A stretch of DNA of 64,000 nucleotides from Benincasa hispida (Eukaryota > Streptophyta > Magnoliopsida > Cucurbitales > Cucurbitaceae), in the NCBI RefSeq assembly GCF_009727055.1, contig NC_052359.1, positions 59,714,936-59,778,935 on the forward strand, given 5' to 3'. Position 1 is the first letter of the stretch. The number at the start of each line of letters is the position of its first letter. This document shows, piece by piece, positions 47,383 to 59,096 of this stretch. The notes under the pieces were generated by a model, which worked only from the letters and a program-made list of their open reading frames with translations, did not search any database and was not told the DNA's origin. Both the position numbers and the translations under genes were made by a program.

Positions 47383-50029
47383 CTTCGATTCTTCGCCTCC
47401 GCGCTCCGGTAGGTTTTCCGGTGATCTACGGCGGTAAAATTGGTTCCGAGAATATCTACAGAAGTCGTGCGTCTGTGATGTCCAAATATCAGACTAAACT
47501 TGCTTCGCAAAAGCAAGTGTAATGACTCGACCGCTTAACTCAATTTACTACATATTTGTATTTCTTTATTATTATTATCTTCTATATTTAAGATGGATTT
47601 TTTTAAAAAAAATATTATAATTAAGATGAGGTGTGGGAGAATCGAATATCTAATCTCAAGGTTGATAGTACAAATATTATGTCAGTTGAGCTATATTCGT
47701 GTTGACTTATGATGAAATATTACAAGAAATATAAATAGGGACTCGTCTCCTTAAAAAAAAATTAAATAAATAAATAGGAACTTGTAAAGTCTTGATTAAT
47801 CCTATTGAAGTATGTTTGAGAGTGATTTTGAGATGGTTAAAATTACTTTTTCTCTTGTCAAAACCACTTTTTTTTTTTAAAAAAAAAATGATGGTGTTTG
47901 GCATGAGTTCAAATTGATTTTAGAAAAATCTAAAATCATTTCAAATTACTTTAGGAAGAATTAGTCATTAGGTGATTTTTGTTAAGTGATTGATCGATAA
48001 TTGGTCCTAAAATGCTATCTGATTGAGTTTTTGTTAAATTATAGTTGATTAGCTATTTGTGAAATATTTTTTAATTTTAAATAATGGAATAAATGTCTAT
48101 CATTAAATTAATAATAAAACAAACCATTTTAGAATTGGTTTTAAGCAAGCACTTTTTTTTCCTTGAAATTTAGAAAAGATTTCATAAAAAATTATGAGGA
48201 AAAAAAATCAAAACAAAAGAAAAGAAAGAAACAAAAGCCGAGAATAAATGCAATAACATATTTAATATATAATTGAACTCAAACTAGTCTAAATGCAATA
48301 ACATTAACATATCCAAGACCGATCCGACATGAAAACACAACCTAAAAACCAAAAGAAAAGGGGGTTGTAAAAGAGATTTCATGAATAATATTTACCATGA
48401 GTTTCGTCCCAACGAATAAAACTAAAACGACATGGATAACAATAAATCAGACCTATCTCTAGAACACCAAACCAAAGTTAGTCTTAGAGAAGAATTGATT
48501 TTAAGTATAAGAACAATGGTGAGGCAGCGAATGATGTAACCTTAAAAATATATCTATTCTAAAAAATTTAAATATTAAAAACGTATATTTTCAAAGATCA
48601 AATGTACAAATTCTTCAAATTTCAATAACTAAAAATGTAGTTTATTAAAAATAAAATTTAAAAAAAAAAACTATCATATTTTAAAATTTTGATTTCATTT
48701 GAGATTTAATTTAACTCATCTTTATCTTATTTTAACCAATTTGATTTTTTCTTTTTTTTTTTTTTTTTTTTGGGTACTGCCCATATTTTTTAATACAACT
48801 ATTGACAATAATAATGACAAATATAATCATTTTAGACTTATATGACATATAAAAATCAATTGAATTAACTTATACAAACGAGATCTAAATCAAACCATCA
48901 AATCTTAAGATAAATAAACATTCGTTGATGTCCTACGCCAAAATGTCAAACTTCAATGTATTAAAAAATATCAACTTTTTTGTCATTTGAAAACATTTTT
49001 TAAAACAAAGATGGTTGCAAAATACTCAATAAACAATTCCCAACATGAAATTCATTTTCTTTCAAAACTTTCGTAAATATAAACATAAATCATTTTAAAA
49101 CTTTCAGTAAAAACCGTAGCACCTTGCTACAAAAACTTTCAATAAAAATATACAATACACTTTCAGTTGATCCCCTTATCACATCAAACATGTTTTCTAA
49201 CAGAGAATACTTAAAACATCCAAAGCAATTTCAATTAGATTCAAATGGTACAAATTACAAAACATACTTTCAAACATTCATCAAATTACATATTTGTGAA
49301 ATTTATGTTTTGGGAGGGATGTGGAAACTATTAATCTCGATTCGACAAGTTACCGTTTTCAATTTGAAAATTCATTTCCTTGAACAAATATCAACTTCTT
49401 AGAAAGCCTAAGAGCAAACACAATTTTTAGGTGTAGGAGCTCACTTCAAAACCTTGATCCACACTGAGATAATGTTCCAGAGGAACATTCTTACTCCAAA
49501 ATCCACTATAAACCAACCATAGACTTTAATCGACTAGTATGGATTAGTCCAAAAATACAAACAACAAGAATTTACATTATAAATTGATCTAACACACTTT
49601 AATCAAGTCCGAAACAATTCAGAACATGATAATATTGATATAACTTTAATCAAATACTTCAAACTTTATGCAAACACAACCACAAATGCATTCAAAGGGT
49701 TCATAATATAATTTGAACACTTAATTCAATTCGAAAATGAAACTAAAGCAACAATCCTTACTGAATCTTACTAAAAATGCTTCAAACCATACTAGTTAGT
49801 GTTCAAAAGCATCTGAACTTGCAATTTTGATCCTTAAACATTATGGGTACACTAATTTGAAGGCAATCAAAGTGTGGGTAATAATTAAAAGCTTACCCTT
49901 AAGCCATCAAGAATGTGATGCAGATTTATGGGTGAACGCCAAACCATTGTCGCTATCTTACGTCATGGGGTGTTTCAAATAATAAGTCTCAGGCAAGACT
50001 AGGGATTTCTTGAGAAATGACACAGTTGA
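47383..50029. other. Upstream of the SYP71-like gene; gene-less AT-rich stretch
   Basis: The 5' leader and promoter of the SYP71-like gene should lie just above 47382. 47810-48170 carries GTTTGAGAGTGATTTTGAGA and TGGTGTTTGGCATGAGTTCA, suggestive of an old MITE without clear ends. Poly-T at 48748-48770. No coding signal in the frames at 49124-49402 or elsewhere. Confidence 0.4.
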
Positions 50030-50505
50030 CCTATTTCGGAGGTCCAAAATGAAAAATACCTTACTTTAAAAAAAAAAAAAAGCAATGGTAAATTAACCTT
50101 CTACTGACATCGTGACCACGTGAAGTTATGGTTTTCCCTTCCTTTCTTGATCTTTTTTTCTTTTTCTTCTTATTCACGCCTCCTCATCTGGCGTGCCTTA
50201 TTCTTCTTCTTCAGCATGGCAAGTCCACACGAGCAGCTCCGGTGCAACCAATTTCATTTTGTGTACAAGAGTAAGATCACAAAGAAAAGATGAGAGTGTG
50301 AGAAAACGAGATAACGAGACAATATGAGAGTTGAAAGTGATCTGCGAGGGATGAGAGCGCTGTGAAAGAAGGAAGAGATGGAGCGAGAGAGCGAGGATGC
50401 AAGGATGCGAGAGAAGTCATTCCGCGTGCACGGGGAATTCATTTTGGTCATTTTACCTAAATTTGACGTCAGCAAATAATCACGAAATCTCGTTTTAAAA
50501 AAAAA
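50030..50505 (-). mobile_element. MITE-like repeat family R2, copy 2
   Basis: Inverted relative to 15232-15745. It begins GACCTATTTCGGAGGTCCAA, includes CGTGACCACGTGAAGTTATG (the same G-box block as copy 1, inverted), then GA-rich sequence corresponding to copy 1's CT-rich interior, and ends AAATTTGACGTCAGCAAATA. No protein domain. Confidence 0.6.
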
Positions 50506-52229
50506 AAACGAGTAAATCTCATATTTCTCTCTCCCAATATGGGTCATCCATACAAAAATCCAACTTTCTTGCATCTGAAATTGTTGGCTCCAACTTGACT
50601 CCATAGTCAATTAATAAATAAATTTTTAATGTTATAATGTTACATTTTGTTAATTCTACGATAGCAAAGAAAATGCCATTAAAAACTAATAAATAAAGGG
50701 AAACGGGATAATATAGCAAAATTTTAGGTTTTGTTTGGATATCGGCATAATTCATAATTAATAAGATTTTTGGCAAACCACATCTATGGTAAGTGTAGAT
50801 TGATCATTGTGTTCCAAAAATACCCTCAAAACATAATCTTTCACCCAAATTTAATTACATTACATTTTTTTTTAGAAAAAATATTTATGTATCCAAATTT
50901 GATATTATAGTTTTCAAAATCCCTTCATTCTCAATTCTCTTTCTTCTCTTGCTTTCCTCCTTATTTTCCGTCTTCTCCCCCATCACACGTAACACACATT
51001 CTGTCTGAAACCAAGACCCACCACCACAAGTAAGATCGAGGATTGTATTTACCTTTAGATTCTAACGCCTCAGAGTTTCTTTCTAAACTCATACCTCATT
51101 GCTTGTCGTTTTTCTTTAATTTCCTATAGATTTTTCTTAATTTCTCTTTTAGGTTGTTGACTAAAAAGTTTGAGATTTTTTCAATTTTTTTGCCCTTTAA
51201 TCTTGTGATTTTGTTTCAACATGAATGTAAGGCGGTTTCACAAGTCCATGATTTCTTTTCCTCTTTTGGTTCATATTTTAATTTTTCAAGAAAGTACATT
51301 ATGCATCTTTTTTAGGAGTTTATAATATTTTAAAATCATAAATGGTTGGTTTGAATATCCAAAAACTTTGTAATTTTACTTATACTTTTAAATTTTTGTT
51401 TTTAACTCTTATGCTTTTATTTGCACTTTCTAATACACATTAAGTTTAAATATACTTTTAAAATATAGTTTAGGATTTTTTTTTGGCAAAGTTAAATCTA
51501 ATTTAAGTATATAGAGTATTTGTTGTAACAACTCTGCATTTCTTATATGTTTTAGATTTTGTAATATTTCTACACTGTATTTGTTATATTTTATAGAGTT
51601 TGTACAATATATTCCTTATCGATTACCTTTGAATAACATTAATTTTCAAGTAATTGTGTTTTTTAAAATAATCAATTGCAAATTATATGCAAATAATTTA
51701 AGTTAAAAGCATACTTCTTTTTTTTTAAAAAAAAAATAGTTGATTTCTATTTCATGCCTAGTGGTAAACATGATCGATTTAAAATTTCTAATAATTGAGT
51801 TAAATAATTTTTTAATATTATGTATGTTTTATTTTTTTCCATTTTAATAGTAACGAAATCTAGGTAACTAGGATTTGATTTTATCTCATAACTTGAATTA
51901 CTAATAAGTAAGATTTGATAAGATTATTTTGATCCATTGAAAATTTGAAATAAATAATTCAGACAAGTTTTTTGCCATTTATCTAATTTCGAAATTTTTT
52001 TGTCATTTATTAAAATGAAACTTACTATTTGTTATTTCTTTTGTTAGCCCATAAATAAACTCTTTTTTTTTTCCTCTCTTGTTAACCCATTTCTCACCGT
52101 GCAGTAAATGATAGGTTGGTTCTCAAGAAACGCAGCCCAAATTTGCCAAGCCCTCTAGCAAAAGCCTGACCCATTTCAAATTTGGGCCGGAATTACTGCA
52201 GGCCCAAATAGAAAAAATTTAACAATACA
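50506..52229. other. Gene-less AT-rich stretch
   Basis: 50930-51030 is CT-rich and ends in CCACAA|GTAAGATCG. It looks like a 5' leader exon with a donor site, but no coding exon follows, so it may be a truncated gene start or chance. Nothing else recognised. Confidence 0.35.
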
Positions 52230-52301
52230 GGGGCATTCCGAGAATTGAACTCGGGACCTCTCGCACCCTAAGCGAGAATCATACCACTAGACCAAATGCC
52301 C
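52230..52301 (-). tRNA. tRNA-Pro (anticodon AGG)
   Basis: Read on the minus strand, 72 nt fold as a cloverleaf. The acceptor GGGCATT pairs with AATGCCC. The D arm contains GGTCTAGTGGTATGA (A box). The anticodon stem CTCGC/GCGAG carries the loop TTAGGGT, so the anticodon is AGG. The T arm contains GAGTTCAATTCTC (B box). No intron. A run of T (AATTTTTTC) follows about 10 nt downstream as the RNA polymerase III terminator. A CAA motif lies just upstream (ACCAACAAAAG). It delivers proline to CCN codons. Confidence 0.95.
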
Positions 52302-53108
52302 TTTTGTTGGTAACACAACGCATTTACAATTATTTAATATATAACAAAATATTTATGACGTCCCTTATTATTTATCTTTTCATTCAATATTAATATATTG
52401 TGTAAATAGTCGTATCTCAACCTCTCAAAAGTTATCACGGACAAATAGCCAATGGAAAGGATAATATTCTGCTCAATTATATTACAAAAGGTAAAGAATT
52501 TGACCTAACAAAAAAACATGATTAAATTGAAAACTTGGTTTCTGGAAAATTTTAAAATTTAATTCTTAATTTATAATTAGATTTTAGATTATATATTTTA
52601 ATAAAAAAAAATATTCATAAATATTTTCTAGGGTATGAATGGTTGATGCCAAAATTCGTATAGAGAACAAGAGATTTACCTTCACGTGACATAGGATAAA
52701 TTTGTTTTATAGAGGAAAGAACGTGATCTAAAAAATGGAAAGATATACACACCTGTGTGGTGTTTGCTACATACTCTTTGATGTTTTAAGTCAAATAGTG
52801 GATCGGCATAGCAAGTTAATAGCTTGTGAATGGAGAATGAACTTACATCTCTCCACATACTATCATGATATTTTCATAAGAGTAACTGACCTAGGTTGTC
52901 TCAATAGAGTTTCAAAATCGCTTTGGGATAAGTCTTCAACTCACCAGGTTGAGGGGCATACTCTATTTCTCATTTAGCTAGGCCAAGGTCGAGCACCTTC
53001 CCTTAAGCCTATTTTGGTCTGATGATGTTTTAGGTTGGTGCATGTATAGGACTTGCCTCATTAACTATTTCACATTGATTTGGGCCTTGACCCGAGCTAA
53101 CCATCTCC
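52302..53108. other. Gene-less stretch
   Basis: The frame at 52735-52977 (+) shows no domain. The last 8 bases (53101-53108, CCATCTCC) are the left target duplication of the next element. Confidence 0.4.
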
Positions 53109-53698
53109 TAGGGGTGTTCATGAGTTGGGTTGGATTGGGTTGAAATACTTTTTTGACTCAACCCAATTGTTCGGATTGTAAATTTTTCAACCAACGTTTA
53201 TTAAAAAATGAACCCAACCCAACCATGAAATATTTGGGTTGGGTTGGTTCGGGTTGATCGGATTATTTATTTAAAATTTTGTTCTAAAAGGAAGTAAAAC
53301 GTAAATATGTAAAAATCGAATTTGATTATTTTCATATATTGAATTAAGATTAACAACTCAATTTCAATTTATATAGTGAAATTTTAAAGTGTAAAGAAAC
53401 TACTTTTAAAAGTTGTTAAATAATAAATTATTCAAAAAATATTGAAATTAAATAAAACTAAAATTAATATATGTATAAATAATTGTTTTATAAGTAATAA
53501 AAAATATATTTTAAAGTTAATAATAAACTCGGGTTGGTTTGGATTATATTAGGTGAACCATGAATCAACCCAACCCATAAAATTTTCATTTATTTAAACT
53601 TAATCCAACCCAAATGAGTTGATAACCCAACCCAAACCGTACAGGTTGGATTGGTTTGATCAATTTTTTCGGGTCATAAGGTTTTTTGAACACCCCTA
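53109..53698. mobile_element. hAT-type MITE with GGTTGGGTT motifs
   Basis: 590 bp. The terminal inverted repeats are TAGGGGTGTTCA and TGAACACCCCTA. A perfect 8-bp target duplication, CCATCTCC, lies at 53101-53108 and 53699-53706, diagnostic of the hAT superfamily. Subterminal regions contain many GGTTGGGTT / AACCCAACC motifs in both orientations, likely transposase sites. No coding potential. Confidence 0.9.
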
Positions 53699-53706
53699 CC
53701 ATCTCC

Positions 53707-54331
53707 CATTTTAAGCTTCGGATGCTTTTTTTTTTTTTTTCAAATCTTGTTATTTCTCGGGCTCATTGTTTTTGTCTCTACTATATTTTATTATACTTTT
53801 CGGTCCAAAATCATTTGTAACGAAAACTATATTTATAAAGATTTTATCAAACCATCATAGAAACTATTTATAATTTTTTTTTTTTCAATTATAGAGACTA
53901 AATTATAATTTTCTTCCAACCATGAAAATAAAAATTGTAATTTAACCCTCAATCATTTAATCTATTTGCTCTGACACATCACTAAAACTCAAATCAAGTG
54001 AGAGAATAATTTTCTAAAAAGAGTTGCCCTTGTACCTACAATATGGGGGCAAAACAGTAATTTACGATAAAAAGAAAAAAAAAGAACCTAAAGATATGGA
54101 TTCATATTCACTTGTGACCACATCCTCCAATATTCCTCCAAAGGGAGTCCACTTCCACTCAAACTTATTCTTTGTTAATTATTATTTTTTTTTTTTCCTT
54201 TTGGCTTTCACTCATTCCTTGTTGTTTCATTTCCACCACAACTCTCTCCTCTTCCATTGTTTTTATATCCCAAACTTATACTCCTTTTTTCTCCCTTTCT
54301 TTCACTCTTATTTTCTTTCTCCCTCTCTTCC
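53707..54331. other. Upstream region of the DUF1685 gene
   Basis: 53707-54000 is AT-rich. 54180-54331 is CT-rich without in-frame ATGs close to the start, as expected of a 5' leader. No promoter element can be assigned firmly. Confidence 0.35.
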
Positions 54332-55390
54332 ATGGCTATGAACACAAATACTTTATGTCTAGTTTCAACCATGGATCGCCTTTGGTACCACCAAATCATT
54401 CTTTGGTCAGATCCATTGAGTTCCCATATTCCCAATTTTCTCAACACATCATCTTTTCATTTCACAAACTTCCCTTCTTCCCCTTCTCCCTCCCCTCTCC
54501 CATTCTCACCTCTAATGGATCAATCAATTCTTCCCTCCTCTTCGCCGTCCCCTTCGGTTTCCTCCGACAACATCTCCCTCGTCTCACAGGTAACCCTCGA
54601 TCTCTCCTTCATCCTGTTGCGATACATCATTAAGTTCATCTTGATTAAGTTATGATATATCCAACAAGTTATTTGTTTCAAGCTTAAAAAATCAACGTGA
54701 TTAATAAGTCCGACAATGATTTTCAATATTAATTAAGGAGAAAATGAATGACGAGACTGTAAACGTATATATCACGTCAAAAACAGTTTATGTTTGGTTT
54801 TAACAGGATTACTATAGTAATGATGAAGACAAAAACAAACAAGATGGGAAGAAAGAGCCAAGTGAAGAAAGTCTCAACAATCTCAAACTTTCAGGTTCAA
54901 TATAAAATCAAAATTTTTATAACGAACATCATAATTAAGCTTTGGAAACTCAATTGAGTTACATATAATTTATGTTATATATTGATAAGAACTCTTGTGT
55001 GTAGTGGGAACAAAATTGAACAAATCTACAAGTTGTAAAAGCTTGGGGGAGTTGGAACTTGAAGAAGTTAAAGGGTTTATGGACTTAGGGTTTGAATTTA
55101 AGAAAGAAAATTTGAGCCCTCGAATGGTGAAGTTGCTACCTGGCTTACAAAGGCTTAGAACTGATCAAATAAACAAACAAAATCTCGAAGAAGAAGACGA
55201 CGACGACGACGACGAAAATGATGATGATAAGAAGAGAGATATAGCAAGACCATATCTTTCAGAGGCATGGACAATAAAAAGATCAAATTCTCCTCTTTTA
55301 AATCTAAGGATGCCAAAGGTTTCTTCAACCTCTGACATGAAGAAACACCTCAAGTCTTGGGCTAAAACTGTTGCATTTGAAATTCAATAA
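54332..55390 (+). CDS. DUF1685-family protein
   Basis: Exons 54332-54589, 54807-54894 and 55005-55390 give 243 aa with phases closing (CAG|GTAACC, TCAG|GTTCAA, TGTAG|TGGG). The DUF1685 signature lies at about 125-166: CKSLGELELEEVKGFMDLGF, then LSPRMVKLLPGLQRL. It is followed by an acidic run (177-190, EEE then six D, EN, DDD) encoded by GAC/GAT repeats, and RPYLSEAW (197-204). The C-terminus KKHLKSWAKTVAFEIQ is also family-typical. Residues 1-86 are Ser/Pro-rich and poorly conserved in such proteins. The family's function is not established; it is plant-specific and lacks signal peptides or membrane spans here. A second ATG two codons downstream (MAM) is an alternative start. Confidence 0.88.
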
Positions 55391-56700
55391 AATTCTTTTT
55401 TATTTTCAAACAATTCTTTTTTTTTTTCTTCAACATATATACACAGTAATAGTATAATTTACAAGTTATCCTTTCACAGTTTTGAAGAGGATTTCCCCCC
55501 TTTTTTATTCAAAAAAAAAAAAAAACAACAAACAAACAATAATTATACAAACAAGCCAATTTTGAATATAATTTTGGTCCCCATAGTCAAATGTTTTTGG
55601 CACATTTTTTTTAGTTCAACCATGATAGCAATTCTTATGAATTATGTACAGATGGATTTATCTTTCACTTTTGCTATTTTGTTATTACAACCTAAAATGT
55701 TGTAAAAAAGAATAAATGAAAAAAACTGTACTTTGTGTATATAATTTAATCATTTTGGTCTCCCAAGTTTGTTCAATTTTAATCCCCTTTCAGTTGTCTA
55801 ATTTTAGCCATTGTACTTTTTATTATTGTAAGTTCAATATATCATAAAGTTAGTCTTTCAAAGTTAACTTTTATTGAAATTGGTTAATTAATAATAATAA
55901 GAATAATTTTCATACAAAGGAATACAATGTATGAATATGCTTTCAAAATTTATAGTAAAAATGTTAATAGATAAGAAAAAAATTCGTATTAAAAGTACAA
56001 AAACTAAAAGTGAACAACTGAAACTACATAAATTAAAAATTAGACAAACTTCAAAATATATAGACCGTATTTCAATTTTTTTTCTTTCACTTATTTTTTT
56101 AATAGAAATAAAAAGAGAGAGTGAAAGGATAAATTGTAGTGTTGTAAGACAAGTGAATAATAAATGAAAGGGAAAAGGCCAATAATCAAGTTGAAGTTTA
56201 TATGTATGTAAAGATTCCCAATGTCACTGTTGATTGAGTTTTTGTCACAAAATGATGAAGTGGAAGTTCATTTTTTCCTTTGCTTGTAAATGGGTCACAC
56301 TTTTATAAATGGTCATATTTTTTTCAAATTAATCATTTAAGTTATCCAAGTGTACATGATGTATAAATATTGACATTTATCATTCTTTTTAGTACGATTG
56401 CAAGAATGAATAATCGAATATTCAACTTCTAAAGAGAAAGGACATGTTAATTACTGCAAAGTTAAAATCATTTTATCATTGACATTTATCAAACTTTCGT
56501 TGAATATTATTTTAGTCGAACAACATAATTAAGCTAAAGTATTTGTTTTGAAACACAAATTCATAATATTTATAAGCTTACATTATTTCGTTTAGAATCG
56601 TACTAAAAGTTAACTTATATTGAGAATTAGAGTCGACTATGCCTTTTCAAACTTCGTTGATTTTATTTTTCTGTTCAAGGATGGAATGGGAGGGGGGAAG
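55391..56700. other. 3' flank of the DUF1685 gene; gene-less stretch
   Basis: The 3' UTR starts here, but no clear AATAAA is placed (AATAAAATTC overlaps the stop region). The frame at 55931-56167 (+) is low-complexity. No other gene. Confidence 0.4.
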
Positions 56701-58200
56701 GATTTTTTACATTAAGGAAAAAAAAAACCTTCTTTAGGCCCTATATTTCAAAAATGTTTTTAAATTTGAATTTTTTCAATAAAGACTTTTAGTATTATTT
56801 TTGGACAAATTTACCATTTTTTATTATTTTTATTCTCGATTTTTATATATATTTCCCTATTTTCAAACTTTCTAAAATACATTTATTATGGAGAGAGAGA
56901 ATATTCATTTAATATAATTTTTTTCCTCCATATTTTCAAATGGAGAGAGAAACTGCATTTAATGATTTTTTTTTCTATTTTGGTTTTGGTTTCACTTTTT
57001 TTTTTTTTTTGCCGATTCATGGTTATTTAAAATATATCTAAGAACATTTTGTTAGGTATTTGAAAATATTTTAACCAATATGTGAAATATACCACAATAT
57101 ATAAATTCAATATTTAACATAAATCACCATATAATGCATTTATTATGAAGAGAGAAAATGCATTTATTATGATTTTTCCCTTTTTTGATTGTAGAGATAA
57201 AATGCATTTGATATTTTTTTTTTCCATTTTCATTTGGAGCGAGAAAATGTCTTCTAATATGATTTTATTTTCTATTTTGTTTTTTATGTTGATTTTTGTT
57301 ATTATGTGAAATGTTTCATTGTTTGTTCACTTCTACATGTAATATATTCCGTTTTTTATGTGGAAACATTCTAAAAATATATATGAAATATATTTGATAA
57401 CTACTCAAATATTCATGGTTATATTTAAATATACCTTAGAACATATATACAAATGTGTATATATCATATATCATAAATTCTAAGTAGTCAAAAATCAAAG
57501 GAAAAAAATATCTACATAGTATATAAATCATAGATGGACTTGATGTTCAACATAAAATATATATATATATATCACAAACAAGAAATCTAAATACAAAAAT
57601 CATCATCATTTATATAAAATTATATATATCACAATATATATATCATCATCGTTTATATTAAACCCCCACCATCGACCGAATTTTCTTGCCTAGCTCCATC
57701 AACTAACCCTGCCTGAGTCCGCACGCAGATCTGCTCGGGCCCTATGCCGGAAGCTTTGCCACATCATCTGTTTGCTCACGCTCGGTGCCGAAAATTTTGC
57801 CACGTCGTCCATTTGCCGTCAACTGGATCTGCCCGAGTCCGCGTCGGATTTGCCCGCGCTCAATGCCGGAAGCTTCGCCTCGCACCATGCCATCTCACAC
57901 CATCCATCTACAACCACGTTGTCGTCTGCTCGAACCATCGTCAGAGATTCTCTCTCCCCACGTTGTCGTTTACCGCCTGCAATTCACACCGCTGGAAGGA
58001 GAAAGGAGAGGGGGGAGGGTTGGAGGAAGAAATGAGTGTGAATTATGGGAGAGAGAATATATGAAATATATTATTGGGGAGAAAGAATATATGCATGAGA
58101 GAGAATATGCATAGGAGAGAGAGTATGTATGGGGGAGAGAGAAATAAATAAATAAATAAAACGTAGGTGAAGGTTAAATTGTAAATAACTACTGATACTA
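56701..58200. repeat. Repeat region with GAGAGAAAATGCATTTATTATG units and a GC-rich island
   Basis: 56880-57260 has several diverged copies of GAGAGAAAATGCATTTATTA. 58040-58145 has a related GAGAGAATATATGCATGAGA array in the opposite half. Between them, 57660-58000 is strongly GC-rich compared with the rest of the window and has three imperfect copies of a CTATGCCGGAAGCTTTGCCA unit. All three forward frames are open but mutually exclusive, and none shows a domain. It probably forms the interior of a non-autonomous transposon. Confidence 0.45.
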
Positions 58201-58434
58201 GTGAAAATAAGGAGGCCAATAGGTCTTTTTATAAAAAATGAAATGATCAAGACATTAACTAATATGTGTCTATTCTTTAGGATTTTTATGTAGAAATCCC
58301 CCCAAGAAAAGAGAGTAGGCTAGCCCTCATAAAAGACTTACATCCCTTAAAATGGGCCTCTTTAGTTGGAAAGCCCGAGCCTTGGGAATAACGAGTCTCA
58401 TTGGGTGTTGAATCTATTTTTCACTTGATGAGAT

Positions 58435-58630
58435 AAATAGCAAATTTTAAAATTTCATTTGGAAAAGTAGCAAAAAAATTTAAAAAACGTAAAAATAGCA
58501 AAACAATTTTTTAAAATAAAAAATATTAATTAGAAAATATCCAAATTACCCATTCACACTAAACCTGATTAAATCATATATCACAAACAAAATAAAATCC
58601 AAAGAAGTTAATTCAATGCAAATACACTGT
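58435..58630. repeat. Dispersed repeat family R1, copy 2 (partial)
   Basis: Carries GATAAATAGCAAATTTTAAA and AATATCCAAATTACCCA, parallel to 10735-10870 and 60820-60950. It is interrupted at about 58633 by the GGTTCGGTTT element and may resume at about 59110-59640. Confidence 0.5.
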
Positions 58631-58632
58631 AA

Positions 58633-59096
58633 TTAGGGGTGGAAACGGTTCGGTTTGGTGGTCAAACCGAACCTAACCGAATTTTTTAAAATGTGAAACC
58701 GAACCAAACCACGTATATGTGGTTCGGTTCGGTTTCAAATTCGGTTTTGACATTTTAAAAAAATCCATGTCATATTCTTTTTTAATTAAAAAGCAGTTCG
58801 GTTTGGTTCGGTTTTAAATTCAATTTTGTTCTTTAAATTAAAAGCGGTTCGGTTTTAAATTCGGATTTACTCTTTTTTAAATATATAAATAAATAAATAA
58901 ATATATTAGTTAAAAACGGTTCGGTTCGGTTTTGAAATTCGATTTTCAAAAGTGAAACCGAATCGAACCAAATTAATTCGGTTTTAAAATTTCTTCAAAT
59001 CAGATCGAACCGCATTTTTCGGTTTCACTAAGTTTTTGGTTCGGTTCGGTTCGATTTTTAGAAATGGTTCAGTTTTTGCGGTTTGAATGACCACCT
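58633..59096. mobile_element. hAT-like MITE with GGTTCGGTTT motifs
   Basis: The left end is TAGGGGTGGAAACGGTTCGG and the inverted right end TAGGTGGTCATTCAAACCGC. The interior holds more than a dozen GGTTCGGTTT / AACCGAACC motifs in both orientations. No target duplication is recognised and no coding potential is seen. The TAGGGGTGG terminus is shared in style with the element at 53109. Confidence 0.6.
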
